Source of the DNA: Formosa undariae
GTDB lineage: Bacteria > Bacteroidota > Bacteroidia > Flavobacteriales > Flavobacteriaceae
DNA: 64,000 nt
Direction: 5' to 3'
NCBI RefSeq assembly: GCF_042427615.1
Contig: NZ_JBHMEZ010000012.1
Location: 372,001-436,000, forward strand
In this document: positions 38,062-47,115 of the stretch, piece after piece
Layout: each line of letters starts with the position of its first letter
How positions within the stretch are numbered: the first letter of the stretch is position 1
Made by a program: the position numbers and the translations under genes
The notes under the pieces: model-generated
The model's database searches: none
The model's input: only the letters and a program-made list of their open reading frames with translations
What the model was told of the DNA's origin: nothing

Positions 38062-39534
38062 TTAATAGTTTGCATTTTGCTCCCAGTTTCCATTTGAAAA
38101 TTGAATTTCCTCGATTGGAATTGGAAAGACCTCGTTCTTACCTGCTGTAAATCCGTCTATTTCTGAACCTCTACCCGTTCTTACTAAATCGAAAAAACGA
38201 TGACCTTCACCAACAAGTTCTACACGTCTTTCGTGTGCAATAGCAGCAGTAAGTGTTGTTCCTGTAGCTGTAACATCGTTTGCTGTTCCAAAAGCTCTTG
38301 CCCTAACTCTATTTAAATATTCTTGCGCTTTTCCATCGCTAATACCACCACGGTTATAAGCTTCGGCAGCCATTAATAAAACATCTGCAAAGCGAATTGC
38401 TCTGTAGTTATTTGGATTGGTTAGGTTTTGATCTCCTGTATTTAAATCTCCTTTTCTAGCAATGTATTTTCTATTGTAATATCCGGTATGCTCATTACCT
38501 TCTCCGTAAGTCGCATCGTTTGCAGCTGCCCATGCTACGATATCTAAAACAGCAACATCTTTACGTAAGTCACCGTCTTCAAATTCGTCTACAACTTCTT
38601 GCGTTGGTAAATTAAAACTGAATCCAGAATCGAATACAGGTCCTGTATAATTTCTAATTCCGTTGAAACCAACAGCAACATTTCCTTCACTACATACTAA
38701 ACATTCAAATCCTGCACCTTCGGCATCTGAATATTGCACCTCGAAAACAGATTCACTATTATTTTCGCCGTCTGTTTCAAAAATGGTATCGTAATCACTT
38801 ACTAATTGATAAGGTCCGTTTGCGATAAGATTATCTAAAACGGTAGTCGCATCAGAGAATTTCTCTTGATATAAAAGTGCTTTTCCTAAAAGTGCCTGAG
38901 CAGATCCTTTAGTTACTCTTCCTGTTTCTGGAGCTGTATAGTTTAAATGTTCTATAGCATAATTTAAATCGGCTTCAATTAAAGCATATACTTCTGTAAT
39001 TGGCGCACGTGGTAAAACCGTTTCGTCTCCGAATTCGAATCTTGTTTCTTTTAAAGGCACTGGTCCGAACCATTTTACAAGCTCGAAATAGTAATACGCT
39101 CGTAAAAAGCGTGTTTCTCCAAGAATAATTTCTTTACCGTCGAAGTCGGTTTTATCTTGAAATTCTAAAATAAAATTAGCTCTATTTACACCTGCATACA
39201 TCCAATCCCATAGATTTTTTAATTCACTATTTACGGGTGTATGTATCATTTTATCTACTTGTTGCCAAGACACAACATCGGTCGCACTTTCTCCTCCTGC
39301 AACGGTATTATCTGAGGCGATTTCACCTAAGATGACGTTTAAGTAAGTAGATTGTAATAAGTCGTAAGCACCAACTAAGGCATTATAATAATCGTCTTCA
39401 GAATTGAAATAACTTTCTGAATCGATACTATAGCGATCGACTTCTTCTAAGTAATTATCGCTACAAGAATGGATTGCAAAGACACATAGACATGCAACTA
39501 ATCCTGCTGATATTTTGTTTATATATTTTTTCAT
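38062..39534 (-). CDS. susD: SusD/RagB family outer-membrane nutrient-binding lipoprotein
   Basis: The protein has 490 residues. The lipobox IHSC gives Cys24. SusD features are the SESYFNSEDDYYNALVGAYDLLQ start, TPR-like helices (ETRFLRAYYYFELVKWFGPVPL), RAIRFADVLLMAAEAYNRGG, YLNRVRARAF and a C-terminal HRFFDLVRTGR with a final GNWEQNANY. It caps the SusC barrel and feeds in glycan. It lies 11 bases after susC; the adjoining laminarinases indicate beta-1,3-glucan as ligand. Confidence 0.97.
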   Translation of the reverse strand: MKKYINKISAGLVACLCVFAIHSCSDNYLEEVDRYSIDSESYFNSEDDYYNALVGAYDLLQSTYLNVILGEIASDNTVAGGESATDVVSWQQVDKMIHTPVNSELKNLWDWMYAGVNRANFILEFQDKTDFDGKEIILGETRFLRAYYYFELVKWFGPVPLKETRFEFGDETVLPRAPITEVYALIEADLNYAIEHLNYTAPETGRVTKGSAQALLGKALLYQEKFSDATTVLDNLIANGPYQLVSDYDTIFETDGENNSESVFEVQYSDAEGAGFECLVCSEGNVAVGFNGIRNYTGPVFDSGFSFNLPTQEVVDEFEDGDLRKDVAVLDIVAWAAANDATYGEGNEHTGYYNRKYIARKGDLNTGDQNLTNPNNYRAIRFADVLLMAAEAYNRGGISDGKAQEYLNRVRARAFGTANDVTATGTTLTAAIAHERRVELVGEGHRFFDLVRTGRGSEIDGFTAGKNEVFPIPIEEIQFSNGNWEQNANY

Positions 39535-39545
39535 ATTGCTTTTTT

Positions 39546-42500
39546 TTAGATGGATAGGTTTAAGCCTAATAAGAATTGTCTAGAAATTGGGTAGAAACCA
39601 TAGTCTACTCCGCCACCAATGGCATCACCATTAGTTGCAGCGGGGTCATATCCGTTATATTTTGTAAGTGTAAACGCATTGTTTACAGAAACATATAATC
39701 TGAATTTACTAATCCCTAATTTATCAATCACTTGGTCTGATAGGGAATATCCTAATTGTATATTCTGAATTCTTAAGAACGCAGAATCTTCAACATAAAA
39801 GTCAGAGAATAATTTGTTTGAAGTCGCTCCTGTTGTTGCTCTTGGTACTGAATTACTAGTCCCTTCTCCGGTCCATCTGTCTAAATATAAATTCAGTCTG
39901 TTTACATTAGGTTGGTCACGCTCGTAATTACGAACTGTTTCTTTACCTAATTCGGCATACATATAACTACTAAAATCGAAGTTTCTATATTCAAAATTTA
40001 AATTTAATCCCATGATATAATCTGGTTGAGGTTTACCTAAATACGTTCTATCATCTAGAGTAATTTCGCCATCTCCGTTAACATCTACAAAACGAATATC
40101 GCCTGGGGCGGCAGTTGCGCCTAAACCAGATTGCGAAGGATGTGCATTAACTTCTACTTGGTTTTGAAAAATTCCATCTGTTTTAAGTCCGTAGAAATAC
40201 CCTAAAGGCTGTCCCTCTTCCATTCTAGAAATAAAAGGTTGTCCGACACCAAAAGAGCCACCTTCGGAAACAACACCGTTACTTACAGCTATAACTTCAT
40301 TATTAATATGCGTCACATTATAACTTACACCAAAAGAAAAATTATCGTTAACAACCTGCTTATAATTTAAGAAGAGTTCGATTCCTTTATTTCTAGATGT
40401 TCCTGCATTTACTGTTGGTAAACCTGCACCTGGAGCACCTCCTCCTAAAATACCAGATACTGGAAAGTCTTGGATAAGTAAATCGTTTCGGTCTTCAATA
40501 AAATAATCGGCTACAACTTCTAGTTTGTTATTAAATAAATTAATATCCAAACCAATATCTAATTTCTCGGCTGTTTCCCAAGTCGCATCTGGATTTGGAA
40601 TTCTTCCGTTTGCTGTTCCTGTTACTAAAGATCCGTCGAACACATAAGTCGCTTCACCGGTTAATAACGATCTGTATAAATCTTGTCCGTTGTTATTATT
40701 ACCAAGCACACCATAACTCGCTCTTAATTTTAAGAAGTTAATGGTATTGGAATCTTTTAAGAAATCTTCATCCGAAACTTTCCAACCTGCCGTTGCCGAA
40801 GAGAAGTAGTCGATTCTATTGTCTGTAGAAAAATCTGAAGCCCCATCACGACGAATCATCCCTGAAATTAAATACTTGCTTTTAAAATCGTATTGTACTC
40901 TTGCAAAATAAGACGACAATCTAGAATCGTAAATGTAAGAGCTAGTCGACTTGGCTTCACTTAATCCGTTCGCTAAAGAAATATCTGCAAACTCCCAAGA
41001 GTTATTTGGCACATCAAAACCTGTGGCATTTAAATTATCTCCCCATGCACGTTGCGCCGTGGTACCTAATGTAAATGATGTATTATGGTTTTCTCCAAAG
41101 GTGTTTTCATAATTTGCAAACGTATCCCAAGTATAGGAGTTGTTTGTGTTTTTAGTCTGAGTGACCGTACTTCTATCGGTATTAAATACTTTACCTGATC
41201 CGTAATTAACTATAGGCGAAAATACCTTGGCGTTATCGTTATAAGATTTCACACCAATACGAGACGTTATGGTTAATCCATCAATAGGTTTATATTCTAA
41301 CTGAAATGTTCCTTCTATAGAGTTTCCTGAATATTTATTATATGTATTTGCAATTTGAGAAAGGGGATTTACCACTTCATTTCCTAAAAACCCTGACGTA
41401 TCTTGTTGGTCTATGCTATAGGTTGGTGCATAGTTTAACGCATTAAACAATGGTGTTCCCAAAGCATTCTCGCCAATGGTTTTTCTATTATTATTAAAGT
41501 AGTTGGCCGAAGTGGTGACTTTAAGTTTATCGAACACATCGAACGCTAATTTAATTTTCGCATTTGCTCTTGTGTAATTTGACTTATCGCTAGCGACAAT
41601 ACCATCCTGCTCTAAAATAGAACCTCCGAAATAATAGGTGCTTTTTTCGCCACCACCTGCAGCAGATAAATTATGACTTGTAATTGGAGCCGAATTAAAT
41701 ATTTGATCTTGCCAATCTACACCCGTACCTAAATCACTAACATTTGAGAACGGTAAGGCTTGCCCATTAGCCGCATAACTTTCGTTTAAAATTAACGCAT
41801 ATTCTGTGGCATTTAAATAAGGTAATTCACGAGTCGTGTCTTGAAAACCTGAATACACATCGTAATTAATTCTTGCTTTCGTATTGCGCTTACCCGATTT
41901 TGTAGTGACTAACACAACACCATTCGCACCTTCAATACCATATATGGCAGCTTGCGCATCTTTTAATATTGAAAAGGTTTCGATATCGCTAGGGTTTATA
42001 GAATTTAAATCCCCTTTATAACCATCTATAATAACTAAAGGCCCATTGTCTCCATTAGAACTTACACCACGAATTAAAATATTAAATCCTCCACCCGGAG
42101 AACCCGAAGGAGCAGTCACCGAAACCCCTGCCGAAGTTCCTTGTAAAGCCTGAGCGGCATCAACTGGTCTTAATGCTTCAATAGTTTCTGAATTCACTAT
42201 GGCTACAGCTCCTGTTACGTCTTTCCTCTTTTGTGTTCCGTAACCCACTACAATAACCTCATCTAGCTGTGCTAAATCTTCTTGCAACTGAATGGTTAAT
42301 TCGCCGCTACTAGAAATCACTACTTCCTTAGTTATATATCCTATATAACTCACTGAAATTGTCGAACCCGTTTCAACCTCGCTTAAAGTAAAGCCACCAT
42401 TAAAGTCTGTGGTAGTCCCTTTACTTGTATTCTTAATAATGATGTTTGCACCTGGAATAGGGAACGCAGTTTCATCTTGAACAGTTCCAAACACATCTAT

Positions 42501-42563
42501 ATTTTGTGCACTAGAAAACGTTATAAAGAATAAGGTTAAAATTTTGAATAGTGTGTGTCTCAT
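39546..42563 (-). CDS. susC: SusC/RagA family TonB-dependent outer-membrane transporter
   Basis: The protein has 1005 residues. A signal peptide ends about residue 19 (TFSSA). A carboxypeptidase-regulatory-like beta domain (about 22-100; FGTVQDETAFPIPGANIIIKNTSKGT) is followed by a TonB-box-like EVIVVGYGTQKRKDVTGAV. The plug spans about 105-220 (LIRGVSSNGDNGPLVIIDG) and the 22-strand barrel ends in PISRQFLLGLNLSI. It imports oligosaccharides with energy from TonB-ExbBD, with SusD as lid. It is the first gene of the glucan operon. The 229-base upstream gap separates it from the regulator gene and should hold the operon promoter. Confidence 0.97.
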   Translation of the reverse strand: MRHTLFKILTLFFITFSSAQNIDVFGTVQDETAFPIPGANIIIKNTSKGTTTDFNGGFTLSEVETGSTISVSYIGYITKEVVISSSGELTIQLQEDLAQLDEVIVVGYGTQKRKDVTGAVAIVNSETIEALRPVDAAQALQGTSAGVSVTAPSGSPGGGFNILIRGVSSNGDNGPLVIIDGYKGDLNSINPSDIETFSILKDAQAAIYGIEGANGVVLVTTKSGKRNTKARINYDVYSGFQDTTRELPYLNATEYALILNESYAANGQALPFSNVSDLGTGVDWQDQIFNSAPITSHNLSAAGGGEKSTYYFGGSILEQDGIVASDKSNYTRANAKIKLAFDVFDKLKVTTSANYFNNNRKTIGENALGTPLFNALNYAPTYSIDQQDTSGFLGNEVVNPLSQIANTYNKYSGNSIEGTFQLEYKPIDGLTITSRIGVKSYNDNAKVFSPIVNYGSGKVFNTDRSTVTQTKNTNNSYTWDTFANYENTFGENHNTSFTLGTTAQRAWGDNLNATGFDVPNNSWEFADISLANGLSEAKSTSSYIYDSRLSSYFARVQYDFKSKYLISGMIRRDGASDFSTDNRIDYFSSATAGWKVSDEDFLKDSNTINFLKLRASYGVLGNNNNGQDLYRSLLTGEATYVFDGSLVTGTANGRIPNPDATWETAEKLDIGLDINLFNNKLEVVADYFIEDRNDLLIQDFPVSGILGGGAPGAGLPTVNAGTSRNKGIELFLNYKQVVNDNFSFGVSYNVTHINNEVIAVSNGVVSEGGSFGVGQPFISRMEEGQPLGYFYGLKTDGIFQNQVEVNAHPSQSGLGATAAPGDIRFVDVNGDGEITLDDRTYLGKPQPDYIMGLNLNFEYRNFDFSSYMYAELGKETVRNYERDQPNVNRLNLYLDRWTGEGTSNSVPRATTGATSNKLFSDFYVEDSAFLRIQNIQLGYSLSDQVIDKLGISKFRLYVSVNNAFTLTKYNGYDPAATNGDAIGGGVDYGFYPISRQFLLGLNLSI

Positions 42564-42792
42564 AAAAATTAGTTTTTGTTTAAAGTAAAACTAGCTTTTA
42601 TGATTAAGGTATTCATAAATAATACCGCAACAAAAAACATACATGATAAAAAAAGACATCGTTATTTAACAAAAAACCAATTTCACAGCGTTTTCCCAAG
42701 GTTTTGTTAAAGCCTTACAATCTTCTAAAAAGTAGTGTATTATACCAAATGTTGTGGTAATGTATAGGTGATTTTAATAGCTGTATTGGTTA

Positions 42793-45603
42793 TTACATCT
42801 CTAAAATGTAATCTGTTAAGTTGGATTCGTGAGGTAAATTCATTTTTTTACGCAAACGATACCGTTTCACCTCAACACTTCGTGGTGAGATATTTAATAG
42901 AGGTGCAATTTCTTTAGAAGCCAGATTTAATCGTAAATATGCACAGAGTCTTAAATCGTTTGAAGTGAGTTCGGGATGTATAGATTTAATTTTCTTTAGA
43001 AAGTCTTTATCAGCATTATTAAATGCTTCTTCGAAAACCTGCCAATCGTCTGTGTTATTAATATTACTATCTATAATTTTAATAATTGGTTTTATATGCT
43101 TGGTATCTTCTACTTTTAATAATTCGTTCTTTAGACTATTTAATAATTCATTCTTTTTTATTAAAGCCATTGTAGACAAGCCTAACTCCCTATTTTTATT
43201 TTCAATATCCTGAAGTAATTTATCATGATTAAAACGCATTAACTGCTGTTTGTTCTCTAATTCTATTAACACCAATTTACGCTGATTATTAACCAATAAT
43301 TCTTCCCGTTGCTTTTTGTAATGACGCTTATATAAATTATGCATCAATAAAGAGAAGAGAAACGTAAGTATGATATAAAACACAATCATTACATTAGTTA
43401 AATACCACGGTCTGCTTATAGAGAAACTATATGTTTCTGTATTTTCTGAAACCGTATTCCCTATGCGCGCTCGAACCTGAAACTTATAGTCGCCAAAAGG
43501 TAAATTTTCAAACAAGACCGAAGACGTTTTAAACCAAGGACTCCACTGGTCGTATATGCCATCTAATTTATACTGAAATTCGGGTACCAAATATTTTTTA
43601 TATTCTGGGATGTTGTAATTAAACTCAATATTATTTTCTTTATTCTTAAAATTGACCGCTGTGTTCTTATTGTAAAGCTGAATCGTATCATTATTCTTTG
43701 AGGTCGTATTTGAAATTGAATTCAGATGTATTTTAAACGGTTCGTGCTCTAATTTATCTAAGTCTAAAATAATGTAGCCATGCGAGTTGCCATATAAATA
43801 TTTACTTTCAAATAAATAAGTCAAATTTTCGTAACCCGGAATATCATTTCTAACAAAGCTTGGAAGGGCAATCTTATCTACCATAGGCACGTTACTCAGC
43901 TTACCTGGCGCAATATATGTTAACCCTAATTTTGAAAACGACCATAACCTTTGGTTTTCTTGATCGACTATTAATTTGCCTGAAGAATATTCATCTTTAG
44001 TAAAAAAGACACTTAACACCGTATCTTTTTCAAATTCCTGAAGCTTATCATTATAAGTAAATACGCCATGCTTATTGGCAAATAACAATTTGTCATTATA
44101 TTTAGTCAGACTTGTATTCAAATCTTGCTCTACAGATTGATCTTTCACGACTTCCGTGGCCTTCGTTAAATCCGAATCCAGCGTAATTTTAAAGACACCT
44201 TTATACTCATGATTCATAAGAATCTGATTGGGATTTAAAAATTCTAAATAGCGACTAGACACATTAAAACCTTCTATTTTATTTCTTAATTGCCAACGAT
44301 CATTTTGTTTTTCTAATACGTATAGACCTGAATAATTCCCTTGTAATAGTAAATTCTCGTTAATAGGTTTTATAATCCACGTTCCAATAATATCGGCAAC
44401 ACGATCTGCTGTATTCTTTTCCACCACGAAAGTCCCAGAGTCATGTCCGCAAAATAAAGTCTCTCCGATTTTAGTTAAACACCAAACAGCCCCTTGAGTA
44501 CCGTCGATAAAACGATACACATCATCGACACCTAATTCCTTATAAAACAACCCTTGATTTGTTCCTAAATATAAAAAGCCATCATATAAAATAGAAGTAT
44601 TTACAGATCCTAATTTTCCGTTGGTATCATTATATACAGTAAATGGCGAATCGATATTAACGCAGTTTATTCCGTTTTCTAAACCTAACCAAATATTAGA
44701 ATCGGCATCTTCAAAAATAGAAAGTATGGTGTTATTGCTTAAACCATTATTCTGATTTAAATGTTGAATAATCTCGCCCGCTTCATTTAAATGAAAAATT
44801 CCGTTTGAAATACTTCCTAATAAAAAACTGTTATCCTTTAACTTTAAGCTTCGGTAGATCCGGATATTAGACAACGTAGAATCTGAAGGAATATCCCATT
44901 TCACTAAATTACTATTGTCTTCTAACTTAAAGAAACCGTTATCTTCTGTCTGAAATAAAATATCGCCATTCTGATTAAAAATATTAACCAATAAATTTTG
45001 CTTTAAAACAGAGTGATTTGATATTAATTTTGAGTTTCCATTTACAATTTCGTAGACCCCATCATTAACCTTCTGAAAGTAAACACTATTATTTACTTTA
45101 ATCATTTTATAGATTGTAGTTTCTGAGTTTAACATAGAAACTGTAGCATCCTTCTTGTTATAAATATAAATCCGATTTAAAGATTGAAATAAGACCCAAT
45201 CATCAATAGCAATAATGTTCCAAATATCTTCATCTTCTAAGAACGAAATTTTTAATGTATCCGATAACGATACATACTCTAATTTTCCAAACTCATTACG
45301 TTCCCAATACCCAAACTCTTTATAACAGCCAGTATAAACCTTTTTCCCATCGACACTAACCGATCTAATAATTGTATTATTTGGAGACGGATATACATCC
45401 CAACTCGCACCATTAAATTCTAGTAATCCCTTATTATTTGCAACATAAATATTTTTAGTATCGGACTGAGAGATGGACCAATTCTGATTATCTGCACCAT
45501 AATCTACCGGAGAATATACTTGTATAGGTGGGTGCTCCTGAGCTTGAGTTTTTATAGCGACAATTAAGAGCAGAAATAAAACTGAAAGATTAAATAATTT
45601 CAA
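42793..45603 (-). CDS. membrane-anchored propeller sensor with LuxR-type HTH
   Basis: The protein has 936 residues. A signal peptide is followed by a periplasmic two-component-type beta-propeller (about 25-640; repeated SISQSDTKNIYVANNKGLLEF-like blades) and a Y_Y_Y domain (about 645-720, LPFGDYKFQVRARIGN). One membrane helix lies at about 735-757 (TNVMIVFYIILTFLFSLLM) and a coiled coil at about 760-840. A C-terminal HTH at about 870-936 (LRLCAYLRLNLASKEIAPLLNISPRSVEVKRYRLRKK) is of the LuxR/GerE kind. It has no kinase or receiver domain, so it differs from hybrid two-component regulators. It probably senses glucan fragments in the periplasm and controls the adjacent operon. Confidence 0.9.
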   Translation of the reverse strand: MKLFNLSVLFLLLIVAIKTQAQEHPPIQVYSPVDYGADNQNWSISQSDTKNIYVANNKGLLEFNGASWDVYPSPNNTIIRSVSVDGKKVYTGCYKEFGYWERNEFGKLEYVSLSDTLKISFLEDEDIWNIIAIDDWVLFQSLNRIYIYNKKDATVSMLNSETTIYKMIKVNNSVYFQKVNDGVYEIVNGNSKLISNHSVLKQNLLVNIFNQNGDILFQTEDNGFFKLEDNSNLVKWDIPSDSTLSNIRIYRSLKLKDNSFLLGSISNGIFHLNEAGEIIQHLNQNNGLSNNTILSIFEDADSNIWLGLENGINCVNIDSPFTVYNDTNGKLGSVNTSILYDGFLYLGTNQGLFYKELGVDDVYRFIDGTQGAVWCLTKIGETLFCGHDSGTFVVEKNTADRVADIIGTWIIKPINENLLLQGNYSGLYVLEKQNDRWQLRNKIEGFNVSSRYLEFLNPNQILMNHEYKGVFKITLDSDLTKATEVVKDQSVEQDLNTSLTKYNDKLLFANKHGVFTYNDKLQEFEKDTVLSVFFTKDEYSSGKLIVDQENQRLWSFSKLGLTYIAPGKLSNVPMVDKIALPSFVRNDIPGYENLTYLFESKYLYGNSHGYIILDLDKLEHEPFKIHLNSISNTTSKNNDTIQLYNKNTAVNFKNKENNIEFNYNIPEYKKYLVPEFQYKLDGIYDQWSPWFKTSSVLFENLPFGDYKFQVRARIGNTVSENTETYSFSISRPWYLTNVMIVFYIILTFLFSLLMHNLYKRHYKKQREELLVNNQRKLVLIELENKQQLMRFNHDKLLQDIENKNRELGLSTMALIKKNELLNSLKNELLKVEDTKHIKPIIKIIDSNINNTDDWQVFEEAFNNADKDFLKKIKSIHPELTSNDLRLCAYLRLNLASKEIAPLLNISPRSVEVKRYRLRKKMNLPHESNLTDYILEM

Positions 45604-45788
45604 TGGTTAGATGTTAGTTGTTTCGAATGTAATATAGTAAAAACATAGACAATCAACAACATGTTACGGCTGTCAATATGCATGAAAACGTATAACTTTT
45701 TGTTTAGAATACAATAGCCCTAAACGCGAATCAATCGCCTTACTTTAGTTTGTTTTTTATGATCTCGAGGCACTCCTACAAACATGAA

Positions 45789-45831
45789 CAAAAAAAAGCT
45801 TACAACATCAATGTCTTGACGTAGTAAGCTT
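45789..45831 (-). terminator. intrinsic terminator of the recurrent hairpin type
   Basis: AAGCTTAC (45797-45804) pairs with GTAAGCTT (45824-45831), and a run of eight T follows on the minus strand. It lies 90 bases beyond the nitroreductase gene. Confidence 0.8.
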
Positions 45832-45920
45832 AATATATTTGAATTGTAATGCTATTGAAGAAATCAATTTGCTTCACCCCTATTTCTATCTAAATACAAC
45901 TTAAAAAACCAAGAGTACTC

Positions 45921-46595
45921 TTATTTCCAAGTGACAATATCGTTAAAATCACGTCTTGATTTTGGATGCGCAGGATCTTCCTTTCTAGTACCGAAAGCGG
46001 CCATAAAAGACAGTCCATATTTATCGGTATCTATATCAAATTTATCTCTTAATAATGCTTCCGCTTTTTCTTGATGAAACCCTTCTATCGGACAGCTATC
46101 TACTCCGATTAATGCCGCAGCAGTCATCATGTTTCCTAGTGCGATGTACGTCTGTTTCGAAGACCAATCAAAAAGTTTTTTATCGGTATCTAAATCGAAA
46201 TCGCGCTCCTGAAATTCTCTATAAAACTTAGAATACATTTCGATAGCTTCTGCTGGAAGTTGCTTTACATCTTTCATCATGTGCATGATATAATCTGCAT
46301 CGTGTTTTATCATGGGGGCTTTCATGCTTAATCCTAAAATAAAATGACTTGCCGTATCTAATTTAGCCGGTGCGCCCCACGCTACAGGTTTTAGTAATTC
46401 GCGTAGTTCTTTGTCTTGAACCACAACAAAATGCCAAGGTTCGAATCCGAATGAACTCGGAGATAAATGCGCAGTCTCTAAAATGAAATGAATATCGTCG
46501 TCCGATAACTTTTTAGTGGCATCGAATTCTTTGGTTGCATGTCTAAATTGAAATGCTTCGATAATGTCTTTTTTTGAAATATTAGGTGTGTTCAT
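45921..46595 (-). CDS. NAD(P)H-dependent nitroreductase family protein
   Basis: The 224-residue FMN flavoprotein of the NfsB type carries FQFRHATKEFD with the RxxxKxF FMN-phosphate contact at the start. It also has LSPSSFGFEPWHFVVVQ, the ALGNMMTAAALIGVDSCPIEGF segment and a final FGTRKEDPAHPKSR. These enzymes reduce nitroaromatics and quinones in the cytoplasm. The divergent HxlR gene shares its promoter region, so it is probably repressed by that regulator and induced by electrophiles or quinones. Confidence 0.94.
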   Translation of the reverse strand: MNTPNISKKDIIEAFQFRHATKEFDATKKLSDDDIHFILETAHLSPSSFGFEPWHFVVVQDKELRELLKPVAWGAPAKLDTASHFILGLSMKAPMIKHDADYIMHMMKDVKQLPAEAIEMYSKFYREFQERDFDLDTDKKLFDWSSKQTYIALGNMMTAAALIGVDSCPIEGFHQEKAEALLRDKFDIDTDKYGLSFMAAFGTRKEDPAHPKSRRDFNDIVTWK

Positions 46596-46611
46596 ATTTA
46601 TGGTTTTATAT

Positions 46612-46630
46612 AACTATACTTTTTATAGTT
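46612..46630. promoter_or_regulatory. perfect inverted repeat AACTATA-cuttt-TATAGTT type site
   Basis: AACTATA (46612-46618) and TATAGTT (46624-46630) surround a five-base spacer at the presumed transcription start of the nitroreductase gene. The half-site ACTAT recurs in the neighbouring palindrome at 46643-46654, so both may bind HxlR. Confidence 0.5.
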
Positions 46631-46659
46631 GCAAATGTAAGTATAGTAAACTATCTTTG
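46629..46659 (+). promoter_or_regulatory. Bacteroidota promoter for the HxlR gene (TTG-N20-TATCTTTG)
   Basis: The -33 element TTG is at 46629-46631 and the -7 element TATCTTTG (fits TAnnTTTG) at 46652-46659, spaced 20 bases. It ends 31 bases upstream of the HxlR start. The palindrome ATAGT-AA-ACTAT (46643-46654) lies inside it. Confidence 0.75.
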
Positions 46660-46662
46660 CAA
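46632..46662 (-). promoter_or_regulatory. Bacteroidota promoter for the nitroreductase gene (TTG-N20-TACATTTG)
   Basis: On the minus strand, TTG is at 46662-46660 and TACATTTG at 46639-46632, with the same 20-base spacing. It overlaps the HxlR promoter almost completely and is its near mirror image. Confidence 0.75.
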
Positions 46663-46690
46663 TAACGGTTAAAAAGGATAGTATACATTT

Positions 46691-47044
46691 ATGAAAACAG
46701 AAGACACTACAATGATTAGTTTTAAAGGCAAAAAATATCCATGCTGTGCAAGTTTAACCATGGGACTGATTGGCGGAAAATGGAAAACAGTGATCTTATA
46801 TCATTTAACACAGGACACTTTACGCTATAATGAATTAAGAAAATCGATGCCCACGGTAACCGAAAGAACGCTAAGTTTACAACTGAAAGCGTTAGAAGAA
46901 GACGGACTAATAAAACGAAAAGTATACACGTCTAAACCGCCTTTAAAGGTGGAATATTCACTAACCGATTTCGGAAAAACATTGATTCCGCTAATTAATT
47001 CGATAGCCGAATGGGGCGATTTGGTGGTTGAGAAGTATGCTTGA
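46691..47044 (+). CDS. HxlR-family winged-helix transcriptional regulator
   Basis: The protein has 117 residues. The HxlR pattern is complete: a cysteine pair just before the first helix (CCASLTMGLIGGKWK), the recognition helix region RYNELRKSMPTVTERTLSLQLKALEEDGLIKR, the wing (KVEYSLTDFG) and a C-terminal dimer helix (LIPLINSIAEWGDLVVEK). The conserved N-terminal cysteine is the redox or electrophile sensor in studied members such as HypR/QorR. It is divergent from the nitroreductase gene over a shared symmetric promoter, so it probably represses both. Confidence 0.95.
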   Translation: MKTEDTTMISFKGKKYPCCASLTMGLIGGKWKTVILYHLTQDTLRYNELRKSMPTVTERTLSLQLKALEEDGLIKRKVYTSKPPLKVEYSLTDFGKTLIPLINSIAEWGDLVVEKYA

Positions 47045-47115
47045 GTTGGGTTTTGGAGTGTAGGTAGAGGAGTTTGTATGTCTATGTAATTAATTTTTAC
47101 AATGTGTTCGAAATA

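Noticed and set aside
42793..45603. First read as a hybrid two-component system regulator, the common SusC/D-locus regulator.
   Set aside because: No histidine kinase H-box, ATPase or receiver domain lies between the membrane helix and the HTH, and the HTH is LuxR-like, not AraC-like.
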